Assembly (NCBI RefSeq): GCF_002954325.1
Contig: NZ_MQVX01000001.1
Coordinates: 187,546-251,545, forward strand
DNA length: 64,000 nucleotides
Origin: Aureicoccus marinus
GTDB lineage: Bacteria > Bacteroidota > Bacteroidia > Flavobacteriales > Flavobacteriaceae
Direction of reading: 5' to 3'
Positions 21,583-31,848 of this stretch are shown one piece after another. Each line of letters starts with the position of its first letter. Positions within the stretch are counted from its first letter, which is position 1. The position numbers and the translations under genes were made by a program. The notes beneath the pieces are model-generated. The model saw nothing but the letters and a program-made list of their open reading frames with translations, was not told the DNA's origin and did not search any database.

Positions 21583-24544
21583 ATGCAGAGTAAAGGACTC
21601 ATTAGCTTTTCGCCATTCTTTTCGGTTTGGTAAGTATCTACCAACTCTCTTTTACCTTTATTACCAATAAGCTAGAGAAGGACGCCGATAACTACGCGAT
21701 CAGCCAAATTTCAGAAGATCAGGAAAACTACCTTAGCCTGCGAGAGGCAGAGGCTGTGAGCTATCTCGACTCGATTGGCAACGACCCTGTTTTGGGTTAC
21801 ACCAGCTACAACGATGCGAAAACAAAGCAGCTGAACAAAGGTCTTGACCTGGAAGGGGGGATCAACGTGACCCTTCAAATTTCTGTAAAAGACATTTTAA
21901 AAGGATTATCCAACAACAGCTCCAATCCAGTGTTCCTGCAGGCTTTGGAAGACGCTGACGAAGCTTCTAAGAACAGCCCGGATACCTACCTCGAACTCTT
22001 TTTTGATGCTTTTGACGAGAAGAAAGGAACGACCACTTTAGCGTCTCCTGATATTTTCGCCAATAAAGGTCTGGAAGAGGATATCGATTTCGAGATGAGC
22101 GATGATGAGGTAAAGCCTATTCTTCGCCGCAAGATTGACGAGTCTGTTGAATCTGCCTTCGAAGTACTTCGCGAGCGTATTGATGGATTCGGGGTAACCC
22201 AGCCCAACATTCAGCGGGAAGGGAATTCTGGTCGTATCATCGTCGAGCTTCCTGGAGCGCGTGACGTTAAGCGTGTTTTGACCTTGGTTTCCAGTACTGC
22301 CCAATTGGAGTTCTGGGAAACCTACAATCCTCGTCAGGACCAGTTCTTCGGATTTATTGCAGAAGCCAACCAGCGTTTGGCTCAAATCTTGGATCCAAAA
22401 GAAGAAACAGAAGAGCAAGAGCCTGAGTCAGAATTGGATTCTCTCTTGACCGATGTAGCAGAAGACTCTTTGGATCTTTCTCAAAGTCAACCGTTGACGG
22501 ATCTCTTGGACTTCCAAATCGTCGGTTACCAGATCGCCAGAGCACGTATTGCAGATACGGCGACTATTGGAGAATACTTGAGAATGCCTGAGATTCGTTC
22601 CTTGCTGCCTGCACAATTAAAATACACCAAGTTCGCCTGGGAGCGTCCAGCGAACGAAGACGTCGAGTTTGTAGGCCTCTACGCCCTCAAGTCTAATCGT
22701 TTGGCCATGCCAGCGATGAGTGGTGACGTAGTCGCTGATGCACAGCCAACTTTTGATGAGAGAGGACGTCCAGCCATTAGCTTGAACATGAACGTCAAGG
22801 GAGCCCGTGACTGGGAAGAATTGACCGGGATCGCTTACAACAACCAAACCGGGATTGCTATTGTTCTGGATGAAAAAGTATACTGTGCTCCTGGAGTTTC
22901 TGAAGGTCCTATTGCCGGAGGGAACGCCCGAATTACAGGAGATAACTTTACTATTGACGAAACCAGTGATATTGCCAACGTACTTCGCGCCGGTAAACTT
23001 CCTGCCAAGGCCGAGGTAATTCAATCTGAAGTTGTTGGTCCATCTTTGGGTCAGGAAGCCATCAACAGCGGTTTCAACTCCTTCATCATCGCTATGCTCT
23101 TTGTGTTGGCCTGGATGATTTTCTACTACGGACGTGCAGGAGTATTCGCCAACGTGGCTTGGTACTCAACATCCTCTTGATCTTTGGAGTACTCACCAGC
23201 TTAAGTGCGGTACTGACCTTGCCTGGTATTGCCGGTATCGTTTTGACTATTGGTATGTCGGTGGATGCGAACGTTTTGATCTTTGAGCGTATTAAGGAAG
23301 AAATTGACCGAGGAAAAGGTCGTATGGAGGCGATTAGTGACGGTTTTGGTAACGCCTTGTCTTCTATCCTCGATGCCAACATTACCACCGGTCTTACAGC
23401 GATTATCCTTTTCTTGTTCGGATCCGGTCCGATCAAAGGTTTCGCAACAACGCTTTTGATTGGTATTGCGACTTCCTTGTTCACGGCTATCTTCATCACT
23501 CGTTTGTTGATTGAGGGCTATTTGAGCAAAAAAGGAAATGTCTTGACCTTCTCAACGGCCATGACCAAGAACCTGTTCAAGAATTTCGATATCAACTTCT
23601 TGGGCAAGCGCAAGATCTCTTACATCATCTCTTTCGCCTTGGTTGGAATTAGTGTCTTTGCGCTAAGTACCCGTGGGCTTCAAGAAGGGGTTGATTTTGT
23701 CGGAGGTCGTTCGTACCAGATCCGCTTCGAAAAAGCGGTAAATCCAGCCGAGATCTCTTCTGAATTGAATGATATTTTTGGTAGCGGAACCAACGTAAAA
23801 ACATTCGGTGAAGCCAACCAGATCAAAGTAACGACTCCCTACAAGGTAGATGTTGAAGGTCTGGAAGTGGATGACGAAATTCACGGCAAGCTTTTCCAAG
23901 TAATGCAGAAGTTCATGCCTGATGGCAGTACTTTGGAAGACTTTGTAGAGCTGAAAGAAGATAAAACCACCGGTATTCTTTACCGAACCAAAGTGGGTCC
24001 AACCATTGCTGATGACATCAAGAACAATGCTTTCTTGGCCATCTTTGGATCTCTCTTGGTGGTATTCTTGTACATTCTCTTGCGTTTTAGCCGCTGGCAG
24101 TTCTCCCTTGGAGCCGTTGTGGCGGTATTCCACGATGTGATGATCGTATTGGGAATCTTCTCGTTGACCAGTGCAGTGATGCCTTTTAACATGGAGATCG
24201 ACCAAGCCTTTATCGCGGCAATCCTGACGGTCATTGGTTACTCGCTCAACGATACCGTGGTTGTATTCGACCGTATTCGTGAGATCGTGAACCTGAAGGG
24301 CTGGAAGAATGGAGATCACGTCAATGAGGCTTTGAACAGTACCCTAAGCCGTACGTTGAATACCTCTTTGACTACCTTGATTGTACTCTTGGCCATCTTC
24401 GTTTTTGGCGGAGAGAGTCTACGCGGATTCATGTTCGCCATGATCATCGGTATCCTAGTCGGTACCTACTCGTCGCTCTTTATCGCGACGCCGGTCATGT
24501 TTGATACCTTGAAGAAAAACATCAAAGACGGTTCTTCAGAATAA
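21583..24544 (+). CDS. secDF: Protein translocase SecDF fusion (two frameshifts)
   Basis: Fused SecD-SecF membrane subunit of the Sec system, about 987 residues after repair. It uses the proton motive force to complete protein export. The SecD part has [14 protein letters not shown], the P1-like periplasmic region, and [18 protein letters not shown]. The SecF part has [14 protein letters not shown] and [14 protein letters not shown]. Two -1 breaks are visible. At a T4 run near 21607-21610 one T restores [15 protein letters not shown]; at TT 23159-23160 one T restores [15 protein letters not shown]. Because secDF is normally needed and both fixes are single bases, these are probably sequencing errors. 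The ATG at 21583 begins the usual MQSKGLI. Confidence 0.93.
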
Positions 24545-24553
24545 GAAGAGCCC

Positions 24554-25792
24554 TTACTCTACAATATAAGTGTTTGCTATTGATCCCTCCTCGTGAGGGA
24601 TCAGTTGTATACGGTGGGTTGGTTTCAGCCCTTGCTCCGGATGATGGCTGACATAGATTAGACTAGCATCGGATTCCTTATACATCAGATTGACCAGCTC
24701 GACAAAGAGGGCGACTTGCTCTGGATCCAGCCCCCAAGTCGGTTCATCCAGAATAAGCAATGGAGGTTGCTTTAAAAAGGCTCTGGCGGTCATCACTAGG
24801 CGTTGTTGCCCTTGAGAAAGATTGCGAAATGCATTCTTGAGGGGGATTTGCAAAAGATCCAGCCATTGGCGGGCGATCCTAAGCTGTCGATCGCTGGGCA
24901 ATTGATAGAGTCCTACAGAATCGTAATAACCCGACAGCAAGACTTCTAAGGCGTTCTGGTACCCCCCAAAACCTTGAAGCTGAACAGGAGTGAAGTAGCC
25001 GATATGGGATTTGATCTCCCAGACACTTTCGCCACTGCCTCGCTTTCGCCCAAAGAGGGAATAGGGTTGGCCGTAGCCCTGGGGATTGTCTCCGGTAATC
25101 AGGCTGATGAGACTGCTTTTTCCGCTTCCATTGGGTCCGCTGAGTTCCCAGAACTCATGTGTCTTAACCCGCCAGTGAATATCCTGGAGAATGCATCGGT
25201 TGCCGTAATGCAGCTCCAAGCCCTTCATCTCGATCAGGCTGTCGAATTGCTGTGGTACTTTTTGTTCAGCAAATTCGGGCAGGCCCTTTGCCTGTATGGC
25301 GTTGGCAAATTCCGTAGATCGGGCTTTATTTTGGTGCGGGGCCAGTTGGCGATACCTCAGATCAAAATCCAACTCTTCTGCCGTCCAAGGCAACAGAAAA
25401 TCGGGGCGGTGGAGAACCTGGATAATCCAGCATTGGGACGAAAGCTTGTGAAGTTCTTCCAGAAAATATGCACGATTAGCAGGGTCCAGGCTTTCTAATG
25501 GACTGACCAATAGTAAAACCTCCGGGGCTTCTTGGATCAGCTGTGAGAAAAGAGCTCTTCGTTTTTCACCACTGCTTAAATGACTGAAGTGTTTGTTTTG
25601 TGAAAGACCACTGTTTCCGTGACGACTTTCGTTCAGGAGAAAGCGATCAATAGCTCTTTCCGAGAATTCTGACCATCCTAGAGAAGAAAGACTGGGATAA
25701 GCGGATTGAAGGGTCTTTTTAAGCTCGTCGAGGAGCTCCGCTTCACTGGGATTTCCCAGAGGGTAAATCGCTAGGGTTTTGGGCTGATTCAC
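24554..25792 (-). CDS. ModF/PhrA-like tandem ABC ATPase
   Basis: 412 residues with two ABC-ATPase halves and no membrane segment. The C-terminal half (about 190-412) is intact: Walker A GPNGSGKSS, signature LSQGQQRLVM and Walker B LLILDEPTWGLD. The N-terminal half keeps a signature-like LSSGEKRR and a degenerate Walker B (VLLLVSPLESLD) but has no Walker A, so it probably cannot hydrolyse ATP. The arrangement resembles ModF/PhrA soluble ABC proteins, whose role is unclear. Its start overlaps the stop of the DUF192 gene by four bases, placing it last in the folE-cysS-yidD-lgt-DUF192 run. Confidence 0.8.
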   Translation of the reverse strand: MNQPKTLAIYPLGNPSEAELLDELKKTLQSAYPSLSSLGWSEFSERAIDRFLLNESRHGNSGLSQNKHFSHLSSGEKRRALFSQLIQEAPEVLLLVSPLESLDPANRAYFLEELHKLSSQCWIIQVLHRPDFLLPWTAEELDFDLRYRQLAPHQNKARSTEFANAIQAKGLPEFAEQKVPQQFDSLIEMKGLELHYGNRCILQDIHWRVKTHEFWELSGPNGSGKSSLISLITGDNPQGYGQPYSLFGRKRGSGESVWEIKSHIGYFTPVQLQGFGGYQNALEVLLSGYYDSVGLYQLPSDRQLRIARQWLDLLQIPLKNAFRNLSQGQQRLVMTARAFLKQPPLLILDEPTWGLDPEQVALFVELVNLMYKESDASLIYVSHHPEQGLKPTHRIQLIPHEEGSIANTYIVE

Positions 25793-26292
25793 TTGGTTTT
25801 AGTGAACTCCATTCGATCGCCAACCTGCATGCCTAAAGCATCGGCTTGTCCACCGTTGATCTCAAAAACGTATTGGGCAGGGCCCTCAGACGGTAAGGAA
25901 GATTCATCCAGTGGCTTGGCATTCTTTTGAAAGGAAATGATTTTTTTTTCCGCATTCAGGTAAATGATGTCCAGAGAGATTTCGGTATTCTTCATGTAGA
26001 AGTAACGCGGCTGTTCTTCAGGGAAAATAAAGAGCATGCCTCGATTGGATCGCAAGCTCTTACGGTACATCATACCGGTCTGAATTTCGTAATCGTTGTC
26101 GGCAATTTCAATCTCGAAATCAGCATAAGGCTGTTCGGTAGAATCTTTGAACATCTTGAGCTGACCTTCCACGGCGAACTGAACATCAGAAGAAGTGTTG
26201 ATGGTCTTCTGGTCCTTTTCTCCACAAGCAATAGTGAGCAGGATAAGCGCTCCAGCGAGAAAAGAGGATACATGTGATTTGTAGGTGGCCAT
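25789..26292 (-). CDS. DUF192 lipoprotein
   Basis: 167 residues. A signal ending LLTIACG places a lipidated Cys near residue 23, and a DUF192 domain follows (about 50-165). Typical features are IADNDYEIQTGMMYRKSL and RGMLFIFPEEQPRYFYMKNT. DUF192 proteins are small beta-barrels of unknown function, usually exported. It is tightly packed, with a four-base overlap to the downstream ABC ATPase and a seven-base gap from lgt, so it is probably cotranscribed with both. Confidence 0.88.
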   Translation of the reverse strand: MATYKSHVSSFLAGALILLTIACGEKDQKTINTSSDVQFAVEGQLKMFKDSTEQPYADFEIEIADNDYEIQTGMMYRKSLRSNRGMLFIFPEEQPRYFYMKNTEISLDIIYLNAEKKIISFQKNAKPLDESSLPSEGPAQYVFEINGGQADALGMQVGDRMEFTKTK

Positions 26293-26299
26293 AGCTCGA

Positions 26300-27274
26300 T
26301 TATTGGCGGATACTGACTCCCGGCTTGGGACGGAACATCAAGTAAAGTCCAAAGAGTACAAAAGGAATACTGAGGTACTGCCCTGTAGAAAGCGAATCAC
26401 CGATGGCGGTCTCAAAGCCTCCCTGGCTTTTCTTGTAGAATTCTAAAACAAAACGGATGGTCCACATACCCACCAGCCAAAAACCAAATAAATATCCTGG
26501 TTTATCGCGTTTGGAGGTGTTGTAGATTCCGAAGTACATAACAATAAAAAGAATCACGTACCCTACGGCCTCATACATCTGAACCGGATGGCGGAAGGGA
26601 ATAGCGGCCAATTGATCCGCAAATTCAGGCTTGTTTTCCAGGGCTTTATAGGCTGCACTAGCTGTCTTTTCTTTGGTGATGGCCATGGCCTTGTAGGCCG
26701 GCATGTCCGAGGAGTCTCGAATAAATCGGGTGGCCAATGCGAAACCTTCATCGACTTCCTTCCCGTTGATTTCCGAATTAAAGAAGTTACCTATTCTCAC
26801 GAAGGCGGCTCCAATCACGCTCACGATACCAATGCGGTCCAGAATCCACCAGAATTTGATGTCTTCGAATTTTCTGGAATACAGATAAATACCAATGACA
26901 CCCGCGATGGCTGCTCCATGACTGGCCAAGCCGGTAAATCCAGTAAATTCATAACCGTTGATCAAGCCGAACAATCGCCCATCTTGGCTACCGCGAATCG
27001 GAAGCAGGATTTCGATGAGGTTGTTTTGATAGTATCCCCAGTCGTAAAAAAACACATGACCAAGGCGGGCACCCAACATGATGGAAACCACAGCGTATAC
27101 AAACAGGGAATCTAGTTTATCCTGGGAACGACCTTCTTTTTTGAAGATCTCTTTCATGAGGTACCAGCCCACAATAAAGGCTGCAATCCACAAAAGATTG
27201 TAGTATTTGATCTGGATAAACCCTAGGGTGAAAAGGGTGTCGTCCGGGTTCCAGTTGATTCCAAGAAATACCAT
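26300..27274 (-). CDS. lgt: Prolipoprotein diacylglyceryl transferase
   Basis: 324 residues, a polytopic inner-membrane enzyme that transfers diacylglycerol from phosphatidylglycerol to the lipobox Cys of prolipoproteins. Signatures seen are GLASHGAAIAG (the H-G region), RIGNFFNSEINGKEVD and HPVQMYEAVGY. It is about 40 residues longer than E. coli Lgt because of a charged insertion (KEKTASAAYKALENKPEF), which other flavobacterial Lgt proteins also have. The many lipoproteins in this window would be its substrates. It lies between yidD and the DUF192 lipoprotein gene. Confidence 0.95.
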   Translation of the reverse strand: MVFLGINWNPDDTLFTLGFIQIKYYNLLWIAAFIVGWYLMKEIFKKEGRSQDKLDSLFVYAVVSIMLGARLGHVFFYDWGYYQNNLIEILLPIRGSQDGRLFGLINGYEFTGFTGLASHGAAIAGVIGIYLYSRKFEDIKFWWILDRIGIVSVIGAAFVRIGNFFNSEINGKEVDEGFALATRFIRDSSDMPAYKAMAITKEKTASAAYKALENKPEFADQLAAIPFRHPVQMYEAVGYVILFIVMYFGIYNTSKRDKPGYLFGFWLVGMWTIRFVLEFYKKSQGGFETAIGDSLSTGQYLSIPFVLFGLYLMFRPKPGVSIRQ

Positions 27275-27371
27275 GGTTGAGCTTTTTGGCTAAAATAAGG
27301 AAAAACCCCAGCCAGAGCAGGAAAATTTAGCTCATCGACTCAAGTTTCACTTTTTCTTGTGAGATCGGGAA

Positions 27372-27608
27372 TCAGGGTACAGGATCATGCCCGTGTCCAC
27401 CCCAGGGGTGACAGCTAAAAATCCGTTTGATTCCCAGCCAACCTCCTTTAAAAAGTCCATACTTTTTAAGGGCTTCCAGGGTGTATTGCGAACAAGTAGG
27501 GGAGTAGCGGCAGGTGGCCGGGGTGTAAGGCGAAATACCGTACTGGTAAAAGCGAACTAACGCTATGAACGGGAGGCTAAACCAATACGAGAGCCCGCGT
27601 TTTTTCAT
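27372..27608 (-). CDS. yidD: Membrane protein insertion efficiency factor YidD
   Basis: 78 residues, canonical Yid[40 protein letters not shown], and a C-terminal [13 protein letters not shown]. It helps YidC insert inner-membrane proteins. The start overlaps the cysS stop by four bases, so it is translationally coupled to cysS. The usual neighbours rnpA and yidC are not here. Confidence 0.95.
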   Translation of the reverse strand: MKKRGLSYWFSLPFIALVRFYQYGISPYTPATCRYSPTCSQYTLEALKKYGLFKGGWLGIKRIFSCHPWGGHGHDPVP

Positions 27609-29089
27609 TCTACACTATAGGTGGTTCCTTCTTTCCCGTCCTTGAGTTGCACGCCCAGGTTGGCCAACTCATCTCGAATTCGGTCTGATGTGGCAAAGTC
27701 CCGGTCACCTCTTGCCTGCGTTCTCAAGTCGATCAAAAGTTGGATAGCTCCATCCAGAGCCTTGTTATTTCCACTTTGTTGTTGAGGAGCTAAAAGCCCG
27801 AGAACATCAAAGATAAAGGCTTTGAAAAGTCGCTTGAATTCTTCTAAGTCGGAAGCGTTCAAAGACATTTTACCTTCTTGTGCCTGGTTGACAAACTTGA
27901 CACCGTCAAAAAGGTGGGCAATCAGTATAGGCGTGTTGAAGTCATCTCCCATCGCCTTGTAGCAATTGGCTGCCCAAGCTTTTAAATCAAAGTCGCTGTT
28001 TTTACCAGCGTCTAGGGTTTCCAATCTTTTAAGTCCATCCATCAAGCGCAAATACCCTTTTTCAGAGGCTTGTAAGGCGGATTCACTGATGTCCAAAATA
28101 CTGGTATAGTGGGCCTGTAGCATGAAGAAACGAACTACCGAAGGACTGTAGGCCCTAGTCAGTAAAGGGCTGCTGCCATTGAAGATCTCGTTCGGATAAA
28201 TGTTGTTGCCCGTCGACTTCGACATTTTTTTACCGTTCAGCGTCAGCATATTGGCGTGGAGCCAGTAACGCACTGGGGTTTCCCCATTGCAAGCTTCCGC
28301 CTGGGCGATTTCACATTCGTGGTGTGGGAACTTGAGGTCCATTCCACCCCCGTGAATATCGAACTGTTTTCCGAGGTATTTGGTGCTCATCGCAGTACAC
28401 TCCAGGTGCCATCCCGGGAAGCCATCCCCCCAGGGTGAAGGCCAACGCATGATGTGCTGAGGCTCTGCCTTTTTCCAAAGGGCAAAGTCCTGCGGTGCTT
28501 TTTTCTCGCTTTGGGCCGTTAACTCACGGGTATTCGCAATCATATCTTCCAGCTTGCGACCGCTGAGTTTACCGTATTCTCTGTCTTCGTTGAATTTGAT
28601 CACATCGAAGTAGACCGAACCATTTTGTACGTAGGCATAGCCGGCATCGATAATTTCTTTGATCAGTTCAATCTGTTCAATGATGTGCCCGGTAGCTGTC
28701 GGTTCTATACTGGGCGGCAAAAAGTTCAGTCTTTCCAGGGTTTGGTGAAAGTCTACGGTATAGCGCTGCACCACCTCCATGGGCTCAAGCTGCTCCAGTT
28801 TGGCCTTTTTGGCAATTTTATCTTCCCCTTCGTCGGCATCGTTTTCCAGGTGCCCCGCATCGGTAATGTTTCTGACATAGCGCACTTTGTACCCCAGGTG
28901 ACGGAAGTACCGGAATATCATGTCAAAAGACAAGAAGGTACGGCAGTTCCCCAAGTGGACATTGCTGTATACGGTGGGTCCGCAGACATACATGCCCAAA
29001 TAACCCTCTTTAAGAGGAAGGAGTTCTTCTTTTTTTCCGCTTAGCGAATTGGTGACGTAAATCGGGTGTTGTTGGTAAAGTGGAGCCAT
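27605..29089 (-). CDS. cysS: Cysteinyl-tRNA synthetase
   Basis: 494 residues, class I synthetase charging tRNA-Cys in the cytoplasm. The zinc-site Cys and HIGH-type motif are in [15 protein letters not shown], the conserved [10 protein letters not shown] and [11 protein letters not shown] follow, and KMSKS appears as [10 protein letters not shown]. The length is normal. It overlaps yidD by four bases and is four bases downstream of folE, indicating one transcript. Confidence 0.97.
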   Translation of the reverse strand: MAPLYQQHPIYVTNSLSGKKEELLPLKEGYLGMYVCGPTVYSNVHLGNCRTFLSFDMIFRYFRHLGYKVRYVRNITDAGHLENDADEGEDKIAKKAKLEQLEPMEVVQRYTVDFHQTLERLNFLPPSIEPTATGHIIEQIELIKEIIDAGYAYVQNGSVYFDVIKFNEDREYGKLSGRKLEDMIANTRELTAQSEKKAPQDFALWKKAEPQHIMRWPSPWGDGFPGWHLECTAMSTKYLGKQFDIHGGGMDLKFPHHECEIAQAEACNGETPVRYWLHANMLTLNGKKMSKSTGNNIYPNEIFNGSSPLLTRAYSPSVVRFFMLQAHYTSILDISESALQASEKGYLRLMDGLKRLETLDAGKNSDFDLKAWAANCYKAMGDDFNTPILIAHLFDGVKFVNQAQEGKMSLNASDLEEFKRLFKAFIFDVLGLLAPQQQSGNNKALDGAIQLLIDLRTQARGDRDFATSDRIRDELANLGVQLKDGKEGTTYSVE

Positions 29090-29092
29090 GCT

Positions 29093-29776
29093 CTAATGAA
29101 AGTCCGTATCTAATTTGATGTAGTCCAAAAACGCACGTTGTTTAGCCTCTTCTTTAAAGACCCCACCGTATTCCGCGGTTACCGTGCTGCTCTCAATATC
29201 GCGAATTCCACGTGAATTGACGCAGAGGTGCTTCGCATCGATGACACAAGCCACATCTTCTGTTCCTAGTACGGCCTGCATCTCTTTGACGATTTGCATG
29301 GTCAAACGCTCCTGAACCTGAGGACGTTTAGCAAAATAGTCAACAATACGGTTCATTTTAGACAGCCCAACTACGGTCCCATTCGAAATATAGGCGATAT
29401 GTGCCTTCCCGACAATGGGTAGCAAATGGTGTTCGCAAGTAGAGTAGAGCGTGATGTTCTTTTCTACCAACATCTCCCCGTACTTGTACTTGTTATCAAA
29501 AGTTGAGGAGGTGGGTTTGCGGTCGGGATGAAGTCCTCCAAAGATCTCCTTGACAAACATCTTGGCCACCCGTTTAGGTGTGCCTTTGATGCTGTCGTCT
29601 TCCAGATCCATACCGAGTGTCCACAAAATGTCTTTTACATTCTCCTGGATACGGTCCATTTTTTCTTGATCAGAAAGCGCAAAGGCGTCTCTTCTCAAGG
29701 GAGTATCCTGAGCGCTACTCAGATGATCTTCTTCGTTTTCTTCCCAGCGTTGGTCGATGTGTTCATCGATTTTCAT
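29093..29776 (-). CDS. folE: GTP cyclohydrolase I
   Basis: 227 residues. It converts GTP to 7,8-dihydroneopterin triphosphate, the first step of folate (and pterin) synthesis. The zinc ligands are in TCEHHLLPIVGKAHIAYI, and other signatures are GLSKMNRIVDYFAKRPQVQ and DVACVIDAKHLCVNSRG. The charged N-terminal extension of about 45 residues is common in Bacteroidota. It is the first gene of the folE-cysS-yidD-lgt-DUF192-ABC run. folP is present at 48.6 kb, so the window contributes two steps of the folate pathway. Confidence 0.96.
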   Translation of the reverse strand: MKIDEHIDQRWEENEEDHLSSAQDTPLRRDAFALSDQEKMDRIQENVKDILWTLGMDLEDDSIKGTPKRVAKMFVKEIFGGLHPDRKPTSSTFDNKYKYGEMLVEKNITLYSTCEHHLLPIVGKAHIAYISNGTVVGLSKMNRIVDYFAKRPQVQERLTMQIVKEMQAVLGTEDVACVIDAKHLCVNSRGIRDIESSTVTAEYGGVFKEEAKQRAFLDYIKLDTDFH

Positions 29777-29793
29777 AAGGCTAAATCAGGGGG

Positions 29794-29801
29794 CAAAGAT
29801 A
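29794..29801 (-). promoter_or_regulatory. folE promoter, -7 element
   Basis: Minus-strand TATCTTTG matches TAnnTTTG exactly, 17 bases upstream of the folE ATG. It would drive the six-gene minus-strand run. Confidence 0.55.
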
Positions 29802-29906
29802 TACATTAATAGGCGATTAACATCTCCAAACCCCCGGTTGACAACATAAATTCTTGTTAAGCCGGACTCCGTTATATTTTTACAACTACCAAATCTACAG
29901 CTACTT

Positions 29907-31718
29907 ATGAAGGGGCAATTCTTCTTTGTCGTCGTTTTATTTTTCTCTGGCCATATTCTGCAGGCGCAGATTTCGGCAGATTGCTCGACGGCCATCCCCA
30001 TATGTTCCAATACACCGATCAATTCAGGTACCGATGGATACGCTTCTGATGACTTTAATGGAGCGGCCAGCAGTGGCTGTTTAGAACAAACCACTACAGG
30101 CGCCATTGAGTCCAATTCGGCCTGGTACCGTTTTCGTGTAGGTGCATCCGGTCAATTGGGTTTCAATATCATGCACGACCCTTCGGAGGACTGGGATTTT
30201 GCGCTGTACCAGACCAATGATTGCACTCAACTCGGTGAGCCTGTACGTTGTAATTTCTTCGATAACCGGGATCAGAACAGTTATATCGGGGTAGGCGAAG
30301 ACCCTACCGGAGATAATCTAACCGTGCAATACGAGGACTGGATCCAGGTAGAGGCGGGACAGGAATATTATTTACTGATCAACAACTTTAGTAAGCTAAA
30401 CTCCGGTTTTTCTATCCAATTCTCTGGACAAATCTTCTTGGACTTTCCGGATACCGCCTTGGACTGTTCCATCGTGGATAACCTCCTAGGACCGGGACAG
30501 ATCTTATGCGAGAACGGAACGACTGAACTCAATGCGTCTACCATGGGCGCCCTGGGATACCAATGGTATGCCGACTTTGGAACTGGATTTGAACTGCTTC
30601 ACGGGGAGGACAAACCCCGCTATACTGTTCTTCAGGCCGGATTATACCGGGTTGTGGTGGATTTGCCAGAAAATACGAACCGGGTGAGTGATGTTCAGAT
30701 TGAGTATACCGAGATACCGAATTCCTTTCCCATAGAAGACCAGGGCTATTGTTTACCCCTCGGGGAGGAGGTCTTTTTCGACTTATCCGCTTTGGATTCT
30801 CAAGCATTGGGCAGTCAGGACCCTAGTCAGTTTCGGGTAAGCTATCACCATTCCCAGCAGGACGCCGACTTGGGTGTTGGAGCCTTACCCTTGCAGTACC
30901 AGACCCCCCCGGGAACAGAAGTGGTTTATGCCCGGGTGAGTTCTCGACTGAATCCAGATTGTTATGACGCTTCACATCACTTTCAACTCAGTGCCCTGTC
31001 TGAGCCACTTTTTGACTTTCCTTTAGAGGTGTCCATATGCGGGAATGATCCGGGTGTACTTATTGGCGAAGACAACCCTAACCCAGCCTATTCTTATGAA
31101 TGGAGTACGGGAGATAGGGGCCCAGAATTGTGGGTCGAAAACCCCGGAGACTATGAATTGACCATTACCAATAACTTTGGATCGTCCAGTTGCAGTAGCA
31201 CAAGGATCGTTCGTGTACAAGCGGTTCAAGTGCCCGTGATTAAAGAAATTCAGATTGATGATTTGCAGGCCTTAAGCACGGTTACCGTGGTGATGGACCA
31301 ACCGGGTAATTTTAGGTACCAGTTGGACGGAGGACCTTTTCAGCCGGGCTTCCGATTTACGGGAGTTCGCCCTGGTGTACATCGATTGGTTATTCAGGAT
31401 GAGCAGGGTTGTATCAGCATTGACGAAGAAATTGTCGTCATTGGATTTCCTGCGTTATTTACACCCAACGGAGATATACAAAATGAAACCTGGCATATCG
31501 TAGGGCTCGATTATCTGGAAGATCCAATCGTATCCATTTTTGACCGCAACGGTCGTCTTCTTCAAACAGTCACGGCCAATTCTGGCGGCTGGGACGGTAC
31601 TTACCAAGGTCAACCCTTGCCTCGTGATGATTATTGGTTTCGATTGACTTACCGCGATACCCGAGGTAACCGAAGCGAAGCCAAGTATTTGCGTACTCAT
31701 TTCGCTCTTGTACGCTAA
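29907..31718 (+). CDS. T9SS type-B sorting-domain surface protein
   Basis: 603 residues. A signal peptide (about 1-20, ending HILQAQ) and an N-terminal cysteine-bearing domain (DCSTAIPICSNTPINS, then SAWYRFRV and EDWDFALYQTND) are followed by repeated beta modules. The C-terminal gliding-motility-associated domain (about 515-603) has FPALFTPNGDIQNETWHIVG and GGWDGTYQGQPLPRDDYWF. That domain directs secretion through the type IX system, with attachment or release at the surface. The ligand or role is unknown. A shorter paralogue follows 130 bases downstream. Confidence 0.9.
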   Translation: MKGQFFFVVVLFFSGHILQAQISADCSTAIPICSNTPINSGTDGYASDDFNGAASSGCLEQTTTGAIESNSAWYRFRVGASGQLGFNIMHDPSEDWDFALYQTNDCTQLGEPVRCNFFDNRDQNSYIGVGEDPTGDNLTVQYEDWIQVEAGQEYYLLINNFSKLNSGFSIQFSGQIFLDFPDTALDCSIVDNLLGPGQILCENGTTELNASTMGALGYQWYADFGTGFELLHGEDKPRYTVLQAGLYRVVVDLPENTNRVSDVQIEYTEIPNSFPIEDQGYCLPLGEEVFFDLSALDSQALGSQDPSQFRVSYHHSQQDADLGVGALPLQYQTPPGTEVVYARVSSRLNPDCYDASHHFQLSALSEPLFDFPLEVSICGNDPGVLIGEDNPNPAYSYEWSTGDRGPELWVENPGDYELTITNNFGSSSCSSTRIVRVQAVQVPVIKEIQIDDLQALSTVTVVMDQPGNFRYQLDGGPFQPGFRFTGVRPGVHRLVIQDEQGCISIDEEIVVIGFPALFTPNGDIQNETWHIVGLDYLEDPIVSIFDRNGRLLQTVTANSGGWDGTYQGQPLPRDDYWFRLTYRDTRGNRSEAKYLRTHFALVR

Positions 31719-31848
31719 AATCTCTTTTTTGAGGTGTACGGTCATTGATCGAAAAGTCAGGAACTCTTCCATAGTTGAATAATAAAGTAGAGGAAAGTAC
31801 AGTTATAGGTGTTGTATTATTGCGGAACAAAAATTAGCCCAAATCCCA

